The position numbers were made by a program, and so were the translations under genes. The notes below the pieces were generated by a model, which saw only the letters and a program-made list of their open reading frames with translations, was not told the origin of the DNA and searched no databases. From Planctomycetaceae bacterium (GTDB lineage Bacteria > Planctomycetota > Planctomycetia > Planctomycetales > Planctomycetaceae), in the NCBI GenBank assembly GCA_023258825.1, contig JALQWE010000159.1:1-7832 (forward strand): DNA of 7,832 bases, in the 5' to 3' direction. How positions within the stretch are numbered: the stretch's first letter is position 1; every line of letters begins with the position of its first letter. Shown piece by piece: positions 1-6,148 of the stretch.

Positions 1-76
1 GATTCCCTATTCCCGATTCCTATTCGCTGACCGTTGATTGCTGATTGCTGATCCCTGATTGCTGACCGCTATTCGC
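1..76. repeat. Degenerate heptanucleotide tandem array (truncated at window edge)
   Basis: The stretch divides into eleven consecutive units, ten of 7 bp and one of 6 bp (15-20). Units include TGATTGC (35-41, 42-48, 56-62), TGATCCC (49-55), TGACCGC (63-69), TGACCGT (28-34), TATTCGC (21-27, 70-76) and TATTCCC (8-14). The loose consensus is T-G/A-A/T-T/C-T/C-G/C-C. It starts at the window edge, so its true length is unknown, and it ends about 15 bp beyond the tsaD stop codon. It has no long open frame and no inverted symmetry that would suggest a terminator. Heptanucleotide short tandem repeats are known between genes of some cyanobacteria; whether this array belongs to a dispersed family in its own genome cannot be seen from one copy. 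Confidence 0.75.
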
Positions 77-90
77 CGGGCACCACGCCT

Positions 91-1152
91 TCAGGTTTTC
101 TGATTTCGGAAGTCGTGTCGCACGAGGCCGGGCAGGACATCGGCATCGAGGCTGGCGATGCGACCGGCGGCCAGATGCTCCCACGCAATCGCGGCCATCG
201 CGGCGTTGTCGGTACAGAGTTCCATGGGTGCGATCTGCAGATCAATTTTCAGTCGAGTGGCCATCGCCGTCAGTTGGTTTCGAAAAGCCTGATTCGCGGC
301 CACTCCACCCCCGACGCACAATCGCCTGTACTGCAGCTGCTGCAGAGCGAGGCGACATTTTTCAACAAGGACATCGACGGCGGCGGCCTGAAACGCGGCG
401 GCCAGGTCGGCCACACGATCCGGCGGCGTTTCGGTCAATTGCGCGGGTCCGGGCACACCACGAGCCGCATACAGCACGGCAGTTTTCAGGCCGGAAAAGC
501 TGAAATCGAGACGACCACTGTGGAGCAGGGGGCGGGGCATTTTGAAGCGTCGGGGATCGCCTGCGAGGGCCGCCTTCTGGACGGACGGACCACCGGGATA
601 GGGCAATCCGAGAATCCGGGCCACCTTATCGAAGGCTTCTCCTGCGGCGTCATCCGTGGTACCACCGATGAGCTGACACTCGGACGCAGAACGGCAGTCA
701 TAGAGATTGGTATGACCACCGCTGACGACAAAACCGACGCATGGGTAAATGGAATCCGGTCGTCCCATACCGCAGGCATAGATATGGGCTTCGACGTGAT
801 TGACGGTCACCAGTGGAATTCCAAGTCCCATGGCGATGGTTTTTGCGGCTGTCAGACCGACCAGCAGCGAGCCCACGAGGCCGGGTTCGGTGGTCACAGC
901 GACGGCTGCAAGTTGTGAGGTGGTGCAGTCAGCGGCCTTGAGAGCTGCCTGAATCACGGGCAGGATGCGTTGAACGTGGGCGCGTGAGGCGATTTCGGGG
1001 ACAACTCCGCCCCATTCCAGATGAAACTCGTGCTGGGACGCCACGATGCTGGACAGGACACAACCGTCCTCGCGAACGACGGCTGCCGCGGTTTCATCAC
1101 AGGAAGATTCGATGGCCAGCAGAAGGCGTGACGGCCCGGCGGTGTTCACCAT
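91..1152 (-). CDS. tsaD: tRNA N6-adenosine threonylcarbamoyltransferase TsaD
   Basis: TsaD transfers the threonylcarbamoyl group from threonylcarbamoyl-AMP to A37 of ANN-decoding tRNAs, working in the cytoplasm with TsaB and TsaE. The 353-residue product carries the ASKHA/Kae1 signatures in order: ESSCDET near 15-21, the metal-binding HVEAH with His119 and His123, SGGHTNL (144-150), the GGTTDDAAGEAFDKVARILG block (163-182), FSFSGLKTA (217-225), GGGVAANQAF (281-290) and CTDNAAM with Asp315, the third metal ligand. Length matches the usual 335-360 residues. The frame stays open upstream to 1308, but the added 52 residues precede the conserved N-terminus and resemble no TsaD sequence, so the ATG at 1150-1152 is preferred; it has no obvious Shine-Dalgarno. 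No tsaB or tsaE lies beside it. It is divergent from the phosphatase gene. Confidence 0.96.
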   Translation of the reverse strand: MVNTAGPSRLLLAIESSCDETAAAVVREDGCVLSSIVASQHEFHLEWGGVVPEIASRAHVQRILPVIQAALKAADCTTSQLAAVAVTTEPGLVGSLLVGLTAAKTIAMGLGIPLVTVNHVEAHIYACGMGRPDSIYPCVGFVVSGGHTNLYDCRSASECQLIGGTTDDAAGEAFDKVARILGLPYPGGPSVQKAALAGDPRRFKMPRPLLHSGRLDFSFSGLKTAVLYAARGVPGPAQLTETPPDRVADLAAAFQAAAVDVLVEKCRLALQQLQYRRLCVGGGVAANQAFRNQLTAMATRLKIDLQIAPMELCTDNAAMAAIAWEHLAAGRIASLDADVLPGLVRHDFRNQKT

Positions 1153-1200
1153 TGTATTTTTCAGAACGAGTGCGAAGATCCGAAAGGGAGGGCGGCGGCC

Positions 1201-1216
1201 GTTCACTGAGGTGAAC
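1201..1216. promoter_or_regulatory. Inverted repeat GTTCAC-N4-GTGAAC in the tsaD/phosphatase divergent region
   Basis: A perfect 6-bp dyad (GTTCAC, spacer TGAG, GTGAAC) lies 49 bp upstream of the preferred tsaD start and 128 bp upstream of the preferred phosphatase start. The symmetry is seen directly. Its role as an operator for a dimeric regulator is inferred from the divergent-promoter position and from a similar dyad at 1269-1285. No regulator gene is present nearby to name. Confidence 0.3.
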
Positions 1217-1268
1217 CTGAAACTGCCGCCCGCGGTGCCTATTGTTTCACAGTTCAGATCGGCTGAAA

Positions 1269-1285
1269 AGTCACTGCCGGTGACT
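1269..1285. promoter_or_regulatory. Inverted repeat AGTCAC-N5-GTGACT in the same divergent region
   Basis: A second perfect 6-bp dyad with a TGCCG spacer. It shares the TCACTG...GGTGA core with the dyad at 1201-1216, the spacer being one base longer, and the two centres are about 68 bp apart. It sits 59 bp upstream of the preferred phosphatase start. A paired operator is possible, but short dyads also arise by chance in GC-rich DNA. Confidence 0.28.
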
Positions 1286-1344
1286 GGCGGATTGTGAGCG
1301 TGATTCAAGTTGGAATCAGAGAAACAGAAAGGTCAGACGGCGTG

Positions 1345-2469
1345 ATGAGCAGCAAGGACAGCGGAAGACGGCAATTTCGGATCGGGTTTGGCGCTGTCAC
1401 GGCCCTGGCGTTTGCTGGACTGCTGCTGGTGGGTCCCGCGCTTCGGGGGCAGGAGCCTGTGCTGAGCAGAATCACGTTTGGTTCCTGTGCGAAGCAGGAT
1501 CAGCCTCAGCCGATCTGGGACGCCATCCGGCAGGGGCGTCCGGAGTTGCTGATTCTGCTGGGTGACAACATCTACGGCGACACGATGGACATGGAGGTAT
1601 TGCGGAACAAGTACAGGCAATTCCGGGACCAACCTGGATTTGCGGCACTTCGTAGGGACTGCAGGGTGGCAGCGACGTGGGATGATCACGACTATGGTCA
1701 GGACGATGGGGGCGCGGACTACAGTATGCGGCGTGAGTCGCAGCAGGTGTTTCTGGATTTTCTGGAGGTGGCGGCGGACGATCCGCGGCGACAGCAGGAA
1801 GGGATTTACTGGTCGAAGGTCTACGGACCACCCGGGAAACGCGTGCAGGTGATTCTGCTGGACACACGGTATTTTCGCAGTCCGCTGAAACAGGGTTTTG
1901 TCGTCCGCGAACCGGGTGAGGGATATCGTGGAAAGTACATTCCCAATACGGACCCGGATGTGACGATTCTGGGCGAGCGTCAATGGAAATGGCTGGAAGA
2001 GCAATTGCGGGTTCCAGCGGAGTTGCGGGTGATTGGATCCAGTTTTCAGGTGCTTTCTGATCAGCATGGCTGGGAGATGTGGGGCAACTTTCCACGGGAA
2101 CGCCAGCGGTTGCTGACACTGCTGCGGACGACGGCCGCCAATGGTGTGGTGCTGATCAGTGGCGACCGGCATCTGGCCGAGTTAGCCGCGTTGGACGATC
2201 GCGGGGAAGGAAGTCTTGGTTATTCCCTGTTTGAAGTCACCAGCAGCAGCCTGAACCAGCCCAGCGGCAATCGCACGGGAGCGGGGACGCGCTTTGCGAA
2301 TGAGATCAACCCGTACCGGGTCGGCCTGACTTATTTTGACACGAATTATGGCAACATACTGGTGGACTGGGCGGAAGCAGATCCGGTCATTCGGCTGCAG
2401 ATTTGTGACGAGCGGGGCACCGTGGTGGTGCAACAGCGTTTGCGCCTGAGTCAGTTGCGGCCGAGGTAA
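1345..2469 (+). CDS. PhoD-like alkaline phosphatase/phosphodiesterase, exported
   Basis: Predicted metallophosphoesterase of the PhoD family, hydrolysing phosphate mono- or diesters outside the cytoplasm; the substrate cannot be told from sequence. From the ATG at 1345 it has 374 residues. Residues 1-36 look like an export signal: basic GRRQFR at 7-12, a hydrophobic stretch to about 30, then small residues before GQEP. The RRxF pattern loosely resembles a Tat signal, the route used by Bacillus PhoD. The catalytic domain shows FGSC (45-48), GDNIYGD (73-79), WDDHDYG (112-118), LLDTRYF (171-177) and SGDRHLAE (272-279), the usual metal-ligand blocks. The frame is open from a GTG at 1294, but the ATG places the signal correctly and has AAAGG at 1328-1332, 12 bp upstream. 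It ends 23 bp from the converging gene, with no strong terminator between them. Confidence 0.88.
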   Translation: MSSKDSGRRQFRIGFGAVTALAFAGLLLVGPALRGQEPVLSRITFGSCAKQDQPQPIWDAIRQGRPELLILLGDNIYGDTMDMEVLRNKYRQFRDQPGFAALRRDCRVAATWDDHDYGQDDGGADYSMRRESQQVFLDFLEVAADDPRRQQEGIYWSKVYGPPGKRVQVILLDTRYFRSPLKQGFVVREPGEGYRGKYIPNTDPDVTILGERQWKWLEEQLRVPAELRVIGSSFQVLSDQHGWEMWGNFPRERQRLLTLLRTTAANGVVLISGDRHLAELAALDDRGEGSLGYSLFEVTSSSLNQPSGNRTGAGTRFANEINPYRVGLTYFDTNYGNILVDWAEADPVIRLQICDERGTVVVQQRLRLSQLRPR

Positions 2470-2492
2470 TGACAAATCGTCAGCGATTGCGA

Positions 2493-3827
2493 TCAGGCCA
2501 CTCGGCGGCCTCGCGACCATGCTCGGGTCAGTAGTCGCTGTGTTTCACGGTAGATTCGCTGCAGCCGGGAATGCCAGCGGGCTGCGGTGACGAGGGTGAC
2601 TTTTCCTTCCGCAAACAAGCCGGAAACTGCACCTTCCGCGAAGCAGATGGCGCGAAGGGATTGTCTCAAGTGAACGATGGCCTCACAGAGCGAGCGACCA
2701 TCACTGGCCTGACCACGGACAGTCGCCTCGCCGCCTCCAAGTCCACCCACAAGATCCAGCAAGGCCGTCTGCAGTACGGTCGAAAATCCATGGAGACATA
2801 ATTCCGACCTGAGTACCAGCAGCACGTCCATCGACAGCGCGAGGGCTTCTTCCTGAAGAGGTGCGTCGTTCCCCGATGATGCCATGGTCTGGTCGTCCGC
2901 TGGCAACATGTGATCTGAATCAGCACGACTATTCAGGGACTCTCCGTCATTGAACGCCAGACTCGCTGGACTCTCGCCCGTATCATCTGCCGCGGTGTCG
3001 TCATACCGAGTGGTCCCATGCTGTCGCCCCTGTTCCACGTTTTGCTCCGAGGTGTCATCGTGAACCAGTGTCGAGGCTGGAGGATCGCCTTGTAAACCAG
3101 AAGCAAGTGCCTCCGCCGTCGCTCGCAACAACTGATCTTCTTCAATGCGCTGCTGCAGCACCTGTTCTTCAGTGTCACGAACACGATCAGCGAAGGACAT
3201 CCGGGCAACATCCCGAAACGACGACCGCAAGTGCTGTCCCGGCCGAATCGGACGCCCGACACGTTCCACCAGGTCCGAGAAGACGCCGACAGCCTGTCGG
3301 GCCGATTCCAGAGCGACCGGATAATCGACGGCGTCCGGACGCCCAGGCAAAGCGAGTGGGCGAAGGGGCAACCCTGTCTGCATGCGTTGCAGCAGATGAG
3401 CATCCAGTAAAAGACGATCCCGATGCTCCCAGTACCCGGAAAGGTCAATGACCTGCAAATCAGAGAACCATTGTGCTTTCATCAGCGACAGAAGTTCGAC
3501 CACCGCAGCGTGCCCGTTTACACCACTGCAGGCTGTGTGTACGGTGCACCAGCGAGGCCAATGCGGGCAGGCATCCGCAGGCGTGTTCAGCTCTACAGAG
3601 GCGATCAAATACCCTTCGTGATTCAGCAGGAGACCGACCGGTGATTGCCCCGGACTGAGATGCACCAGGAGGCCTCGAATCAGACGACATCCCGCAGTGT
3701 CCGACGAACTTCGCCAGAGAGACGCGCGGCTGCCAAAGGCCGATGCCAGCTTGAGAATGCGATCTTCGAAGTCCCGAATGAGCCTGAGATCATCAATCCT
3801 GCCCCGGAAGCGAACTTTGAGACTCAT
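2493..3827 (-). CDS. Uncharacterised two-domain protein with acidic linker
   Basis: I do not recognise a named family. The 444-residue product has three visible parts. Residues 1-240 look folded: a mixed segment (1-150) with alternating hydrophobic stretches (GLLVHLSPG at 52-60, VGLLLNHEGYLIASVEL at 64-80, DLQVIDLSGYWEHRD at 123-137), then a helical, charged stretch to about 240. Residues 247-325 are rich in Asp, Ser, Thr, Gln and Gly and look disordered. Residues 326-444 are again helical and end in a basic tail (RAWSRGRRVA). There is no signal peptide or membrane segment, so it is probably cytoplasmic. The 1-150 part vaguely recalls an uncharacterised conserved bacterial domain with a WC...H..LVELL...FxDLxV...GYWE pattern, from memory only. 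The start is well supported by AAGGA 7 bp upstream. It converges on the phosphatase gene and is probably transcribed alone or after the Nramp-like gene. Confidence 0.82.
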   Translation of the reverse strand: MSLKVRFRGRIDDLRLIRDFEDRILKLASAFGSRASLWRSSSDTAGCRLIRGLLVHLSPGQSPVGLLLNHEGYLIASVELNTPADACPHWPRWCTVHTACSGVNGHAAVVELLSLMKAQWFSDLQVIDLSGYWEHRDRLLLDAHLLQRMQTGLPLRPLALPGRPDAVDYPVALESARQAVGVFSDLVERVGRPIRPGQHLRSSFRDVARMSFADRVRDTEEQVLQQRIEEDQLLRATAEALASGLQGDPPASTLVHDDTSEQNVEQGRQHGTTRYDDTAADDTGESPASLAFNDGESLNSRADSDHMLPADDQTMASSGNDAPLQEEALALSMDVLLVLRSELCLHGFSTVLQTALLDLVGGLGGGEATVRGQASDGRSLCEAIVHLRQSLRAICFAEGAVSGLFAEGKVTLVTAARWHSRLQRIYRETQRLLTRAWSRGRRVA

Positions 3828-3834
3828 CGACCGA

Positions 3835-3839
3835 TCCTT
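3835..3839 (-). promoter_or_regulatory. Ribosome binding site AAGGA
   Basis: On the minus strand AAGGA lies 7 bp before the ATG at 3825-3827. This is one of the better Shine-Dalgarno sequences in the window, and it fixes the start of the uncharacterised 444-residue protein. Confidence 0.6.
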
Positions 3840-3899
3840 GCCAAAAGTCGCGTCGTTCGGGGATGAATACGATCCCCGGAGTGCCTTCTACTTGTTTCC

Positions 3900-3929
3900 A
3901 ATATCAGGAATTCGGGGTTTCACTATCAA
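3900..3929 (-). promoter_or_regulatory. Candidate sigma70-type promoter for the unknown gene
   Basis: Reading the minus strand, TTGATA (plus 3924-3929, five of six matches to TTGACA) is followed after 18 bp by GATATT (plus 3900-3905, four of six matches to TATAAT). It lies about 75 bp upstream of the ATG at 3827. The position is sensible, but the match is imperfect and promoters in this probable phylum are poorly defined, so this is only a candidate. Confidence 0.3.
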
Positions 3930-4073
3930 GCACATTTTTGGGTATCTGGGTTACCCTCCCTGCAAGATGAACGTTTTAATTTTTTCCGGTTTTTAAAAAC
4001 GGTATATTCTGCAGGTGTCTGAACGATTTCCCGCTTGAGTATCGGGTGGCGGGGAATGTCCACCTCCAGGTAC

Positions 4074-5744
4074 TTATTTCGGAAGCAGGTCCATGGCAGA
4101 CTTCCAGGCACCCCATGCGGCAGCAATCAGCAGGGCCACGGTGGAAATGCCAAGGGCGAAGTCCCAGAGGCGACCGGGACGCATTCGCGGATCCGTCACA
4201 TGGCGGCGGAAATAAATCGCGGCATAACCGAGCATCGGCAGCATCAGGGCCTGAGTCAATCCTGCGATTTTGATCAGCTTCACTGGCTCGGGAAAGGCAA
4301 TAAAGGCGATCACGCAGACCAGCGGCAACAGCGTGGAAATCCACTGCACCAGTCGCCGACGAGCCGCTCCTTCGTGATCTGCTGAGGTCAGTCCGACCAC
4401 ACCGAAAAAATCGGCTATCATCCGGGCGTTGCCGGCATTGGCCACAAGGAAGGTGGAATACAACACCGCAAACGCTCCGGACAGAAATAACCAGCGAGCA
4501 TATTCCCCGAAAATCGGCACATAACTTCGGGACAATGTACTGACCATGCGCATGCCTTCCGGATCTCTGCCCTCAGAGTGCAGGACGCACACACCCATCA
4601 GGTAAAATGCAGCGGTCGCAAGTGTATAAACAATCATCGAGGCAAACGCATCCCATTTCATGACTCCGAACCAGCCCTGGGCTCGCTGCAGCCACGCTGC
4701 TGAATCGTCACGTGGCCCGGCAGACTTTGCGTACCCCTTCTCAATACACCAATAGGGATAGCTGATCAGTTCTGTGGCCCCGACACCGATGATCCCAAAG
4801 GTGGCCAGCGCGGTGATCAGAGCCGCGTCGCCGGGTGGCAGACCAAAGCTGAGCCCCTGCAGGAAGTCGGCGGTCGAAAGTCCGTAGGAGGTTTGCTGCA
4901 GGGCAAGCACGTTGCCAATGGTGATGAAGGTGAATGCCACCACAAGGGCCACCGAGAACACCTCAACAAGTTTGTAGCGTCCCACGTACAGCACGACGGA
5001 TGTCAGTCCCCCCAGAAGCACAGTCCAGATGCGATCGTCGCGCGTCGGCGGATCCACGAGACTGACACCCGATTCACTGACCAGCGGCTTGTCCGCAAGA
5101 GCCAGTTCCTGAATTTTCCGGCCGCGGTCCCCCAGTGATTCCAGTTCCTGCTGAATCCGAGACATCACGCGTTCGTGTTTGGCCGTGTCCGACTGCTCGG
5201 CTGTCGCAGCGGTAGTGGGTTCTGACGCAGAGTTTGTCCGGGACCAGCGTGCCCATTCCCGCACTTCCTTTTCAGACGGGCATTGAGTTGCTTCGGCGTA
5301 GTCTCCGGTCAATGGCACAGTCAGCGACAGGGATTGTCCAACCCCGCCGGCAATGCCCCCCAACTGAGCGGTGGACGTGGAGATCATGATGACCCAGAAG
5401 GCCACAATCCAGTTGATGCCAAAGAAACGCGGGCCGGGGACGCGGTTAAGAGACGTGAGGGTGGTTTCTCCGTGACTGATGGCAAACCGGCCGAACTCCA
5501 GCTGCACAAACACTTTGACCACGCAGCCGAGAAGAATCAGCCAGAGCAGGGCGATGCCAGCCTGGGCGCCCGTCTTGGTGGTCATGATCAGTTCGCCAGA
5601 GCCGACAATATTTGCGGCAATAATCAGCCCGGGACCAATGTGCCGCAGGATCTGCAGCGGGGCGACCGGTGGCGCGGCGATCTCTTCCGCGGTGCGACGG
5701 TCAACGTACTGCCCGGAGGACGACGATTGAGATTCGGTTGGCAT
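4074..5744 (-). CDS. Nramp-fold (SLC11-like) transporter with altered metal site
   Basis: Integral membrane protein of 556 residues, likely a cation transporter of the inner membrane; the ion is uncertain. The Nramp fold is recognised from TM1 beginning GPGLIIAAN (37-45), the GIIGVGATE stretch before TM6 (317-325), the GRYKLVEVF turn into TM5 (255-263), and about eleven hydrophobic segments. At the place of the canonical TM1 DPGN there is GSGE (48-51). After GAT in TM6, where VMPH is expected, there is ELIS (325-328). Thus the usual Asp, Asn and Met ligands are absent, while Glu51 and Glu325 are present. A hydrophilic insertion (about 147-236, partly coiled-coil-like) sits between TM3 and TM4, predicted extracytoplasmic. 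Residues 1-30 are polar. The ATG has no strong Shine-Dalgarno. The gene is divergent from the ZIP transporter gene. An alternative is a related APC-superfamily transporter with another substrate. Confidence 0.86.
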   Translation of the reverse strand: MPTESQSSSSGQYVDRRTAEEIAAPPVAPLQILRHIGPGLIIAANIVGSGELIMTTKTGAQAGIALLWLILLGCVVKVFVQLEFGRFAISHGETTLTSLNRVPGPRFFGINWIVAFWVIMISTSTAQLGGIAGGVGQSLSLTVPLTGDYAEATQCPSEKEVREWARWSRTNSASEPTTAATAEQSDTAKHERVMSRIQQELESLGDRGRKIQELALADKPLVSESGVSLVDPPTRDDRIWTVLLGGLTSVVLYVGRYKLVEVFSVALVVAFTFITIGNVLALQQTSYGLSTADFLQGLSFGLPPGDAALITALATFGIIGVGATELISYPYWCIEKGYAKSAGPRDDSAAWLQRAQGWFGVMKWDAFASMIVYTLATAAFYLMGVCVLHSEGRDPEGMRMVSTLSRSYVPIFGEYARWLFLSGAFAVLYSTFLVANAGNARMIADFFGVVGLTSADHEGAARRRLVQWISTLLPLVCVIAFIAFPEPVKLIKIAGLTQALMLPMLGYAAIYFRRHVTDPRMRPGRLWDFALGISTVALLIAAAWGAWKSAMDLLPK

Positions 5745-6148
5745 AGTGCAGCAGCCTGGTGGCGAGGGCTTTGAGCAGGTCAGGTCCGCGGATCAACACC
5801 GGTGGTCCGGACTTCCCACCAGCCACGGCCGCGGAAACCTTTTCCAGGGCAGGGCGATGGTCGTCAGAGGTCCCGAGGAGGCGTTGATGCCGGGGGGAAA
5901 GTTTGTACAGCATACAAACATCCGTGCGGCATTCCATGCTGCAGGCTTGTCGAGGAAAATTCACTCGTAAATTCCGCGGTGGATGGCTGCTGACAGCTGC
6001 ATTGAGACGGGGCTTTGGCGTAGACTGCCCGGTCATCCGTGGTCCGGTTTCAAATTCGGCGGTGCGTTCCGACTGAAGGCGGCCGGCGAATTCTCGCACT
6101 CTGTCACACAAACGCGATGTGGGGTTTCCGCAACGCGCTGGAATCTGC
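5745..6148. other. Divergent intergenic region between the two transporter genes
   Basis: These 404 bp separate the starts of the Nramp-like gene (minus) and the ZIP gene (plus), so promoters for both should lie here. The one clear element is the dyad at 5901-5919. A weak plus-strand promoter-like pair, TTGTCG and TAAATT, occurs near 5950-5976 with a short 15-bp spacer. A minus-strand frame across the region (to 5701) shows no family resemblance and overlaps the transporter start, so I do not call it. I see no RNA gene or riboswitch fold that I can name. Confidence 0.6.
5901..5919. promoter_or_regulatory. Candidate operator GTTTGTA-N5-TACAAAC
   Basis: A perfect 7-bp inverted repeat with a CAGCA spacer, AT-rich in a GC-rich setting. 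It lies 156 bp upstream of the Nramp-like start and 229 bp upstream of the ZIP start. The size and spacing suit a site for a dimeric helix-turn-helix regulator. It does not match the Fur, Zur, MntR or DtxR boxes I know well enough to assign, and no regulator is encoded in the window. The symmetry is observed; the function is inferred. Confidence 0.45.

Larger units (their letters stand above)
3828..4073. other. AT-rich intergenic spacer upstream of the unknown gene
   Basis: This 246 bp spacer separates the stop of the Nramp-like gene from the start of the unknown gene, both on the minus strand. The part around 3965-4010 is markedly AT-rich compared with its surroundings and includes a 12-bp perfect palindrome, GTTTTTAAAAAC (3989-4000), plus TATATT at 4003-4008. 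Just after the transporter stop, a weak minus-strand hairpin (GGTGG, 10-nt loop, CCACC) lacks a U tract. The length and composition suggest that the unknown gene has its own promoter. I see no RNA gene here. Confidence 0.5.

Noticed and set aside
115..918. Long plus-strand open frame opposite tsaD
   Set aside because: It is the antisense shadow of tsaD, whose conserved motifs fill the other strand; the translation is low in hydrophobic structure and has no family resemblance.
1153..1308. 52-residue N-terminal extension of tsaD
   Set aside because: The conserved TsaD N-terminus begins just after the ATG at 1150-1152. The extension resembles no TsaD sequence and would overlap the upstream region of the divergent gene.
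1333..2172. 279-codon minus-strand open frame opposite the phosphatase gene
   Set aside because: The opposite strand encodes all the PhoD metal-site motifs; this frame is rich in Arg, Pro and His, as expected of an antisense shadow.
2475..2488. Possible bidirectional terminator AATCG-TCAG-CGATT between the convergent genes
   Set aside because: Only a 5-bp, AT-containing stem with no T tract on either strand; too weak to call.
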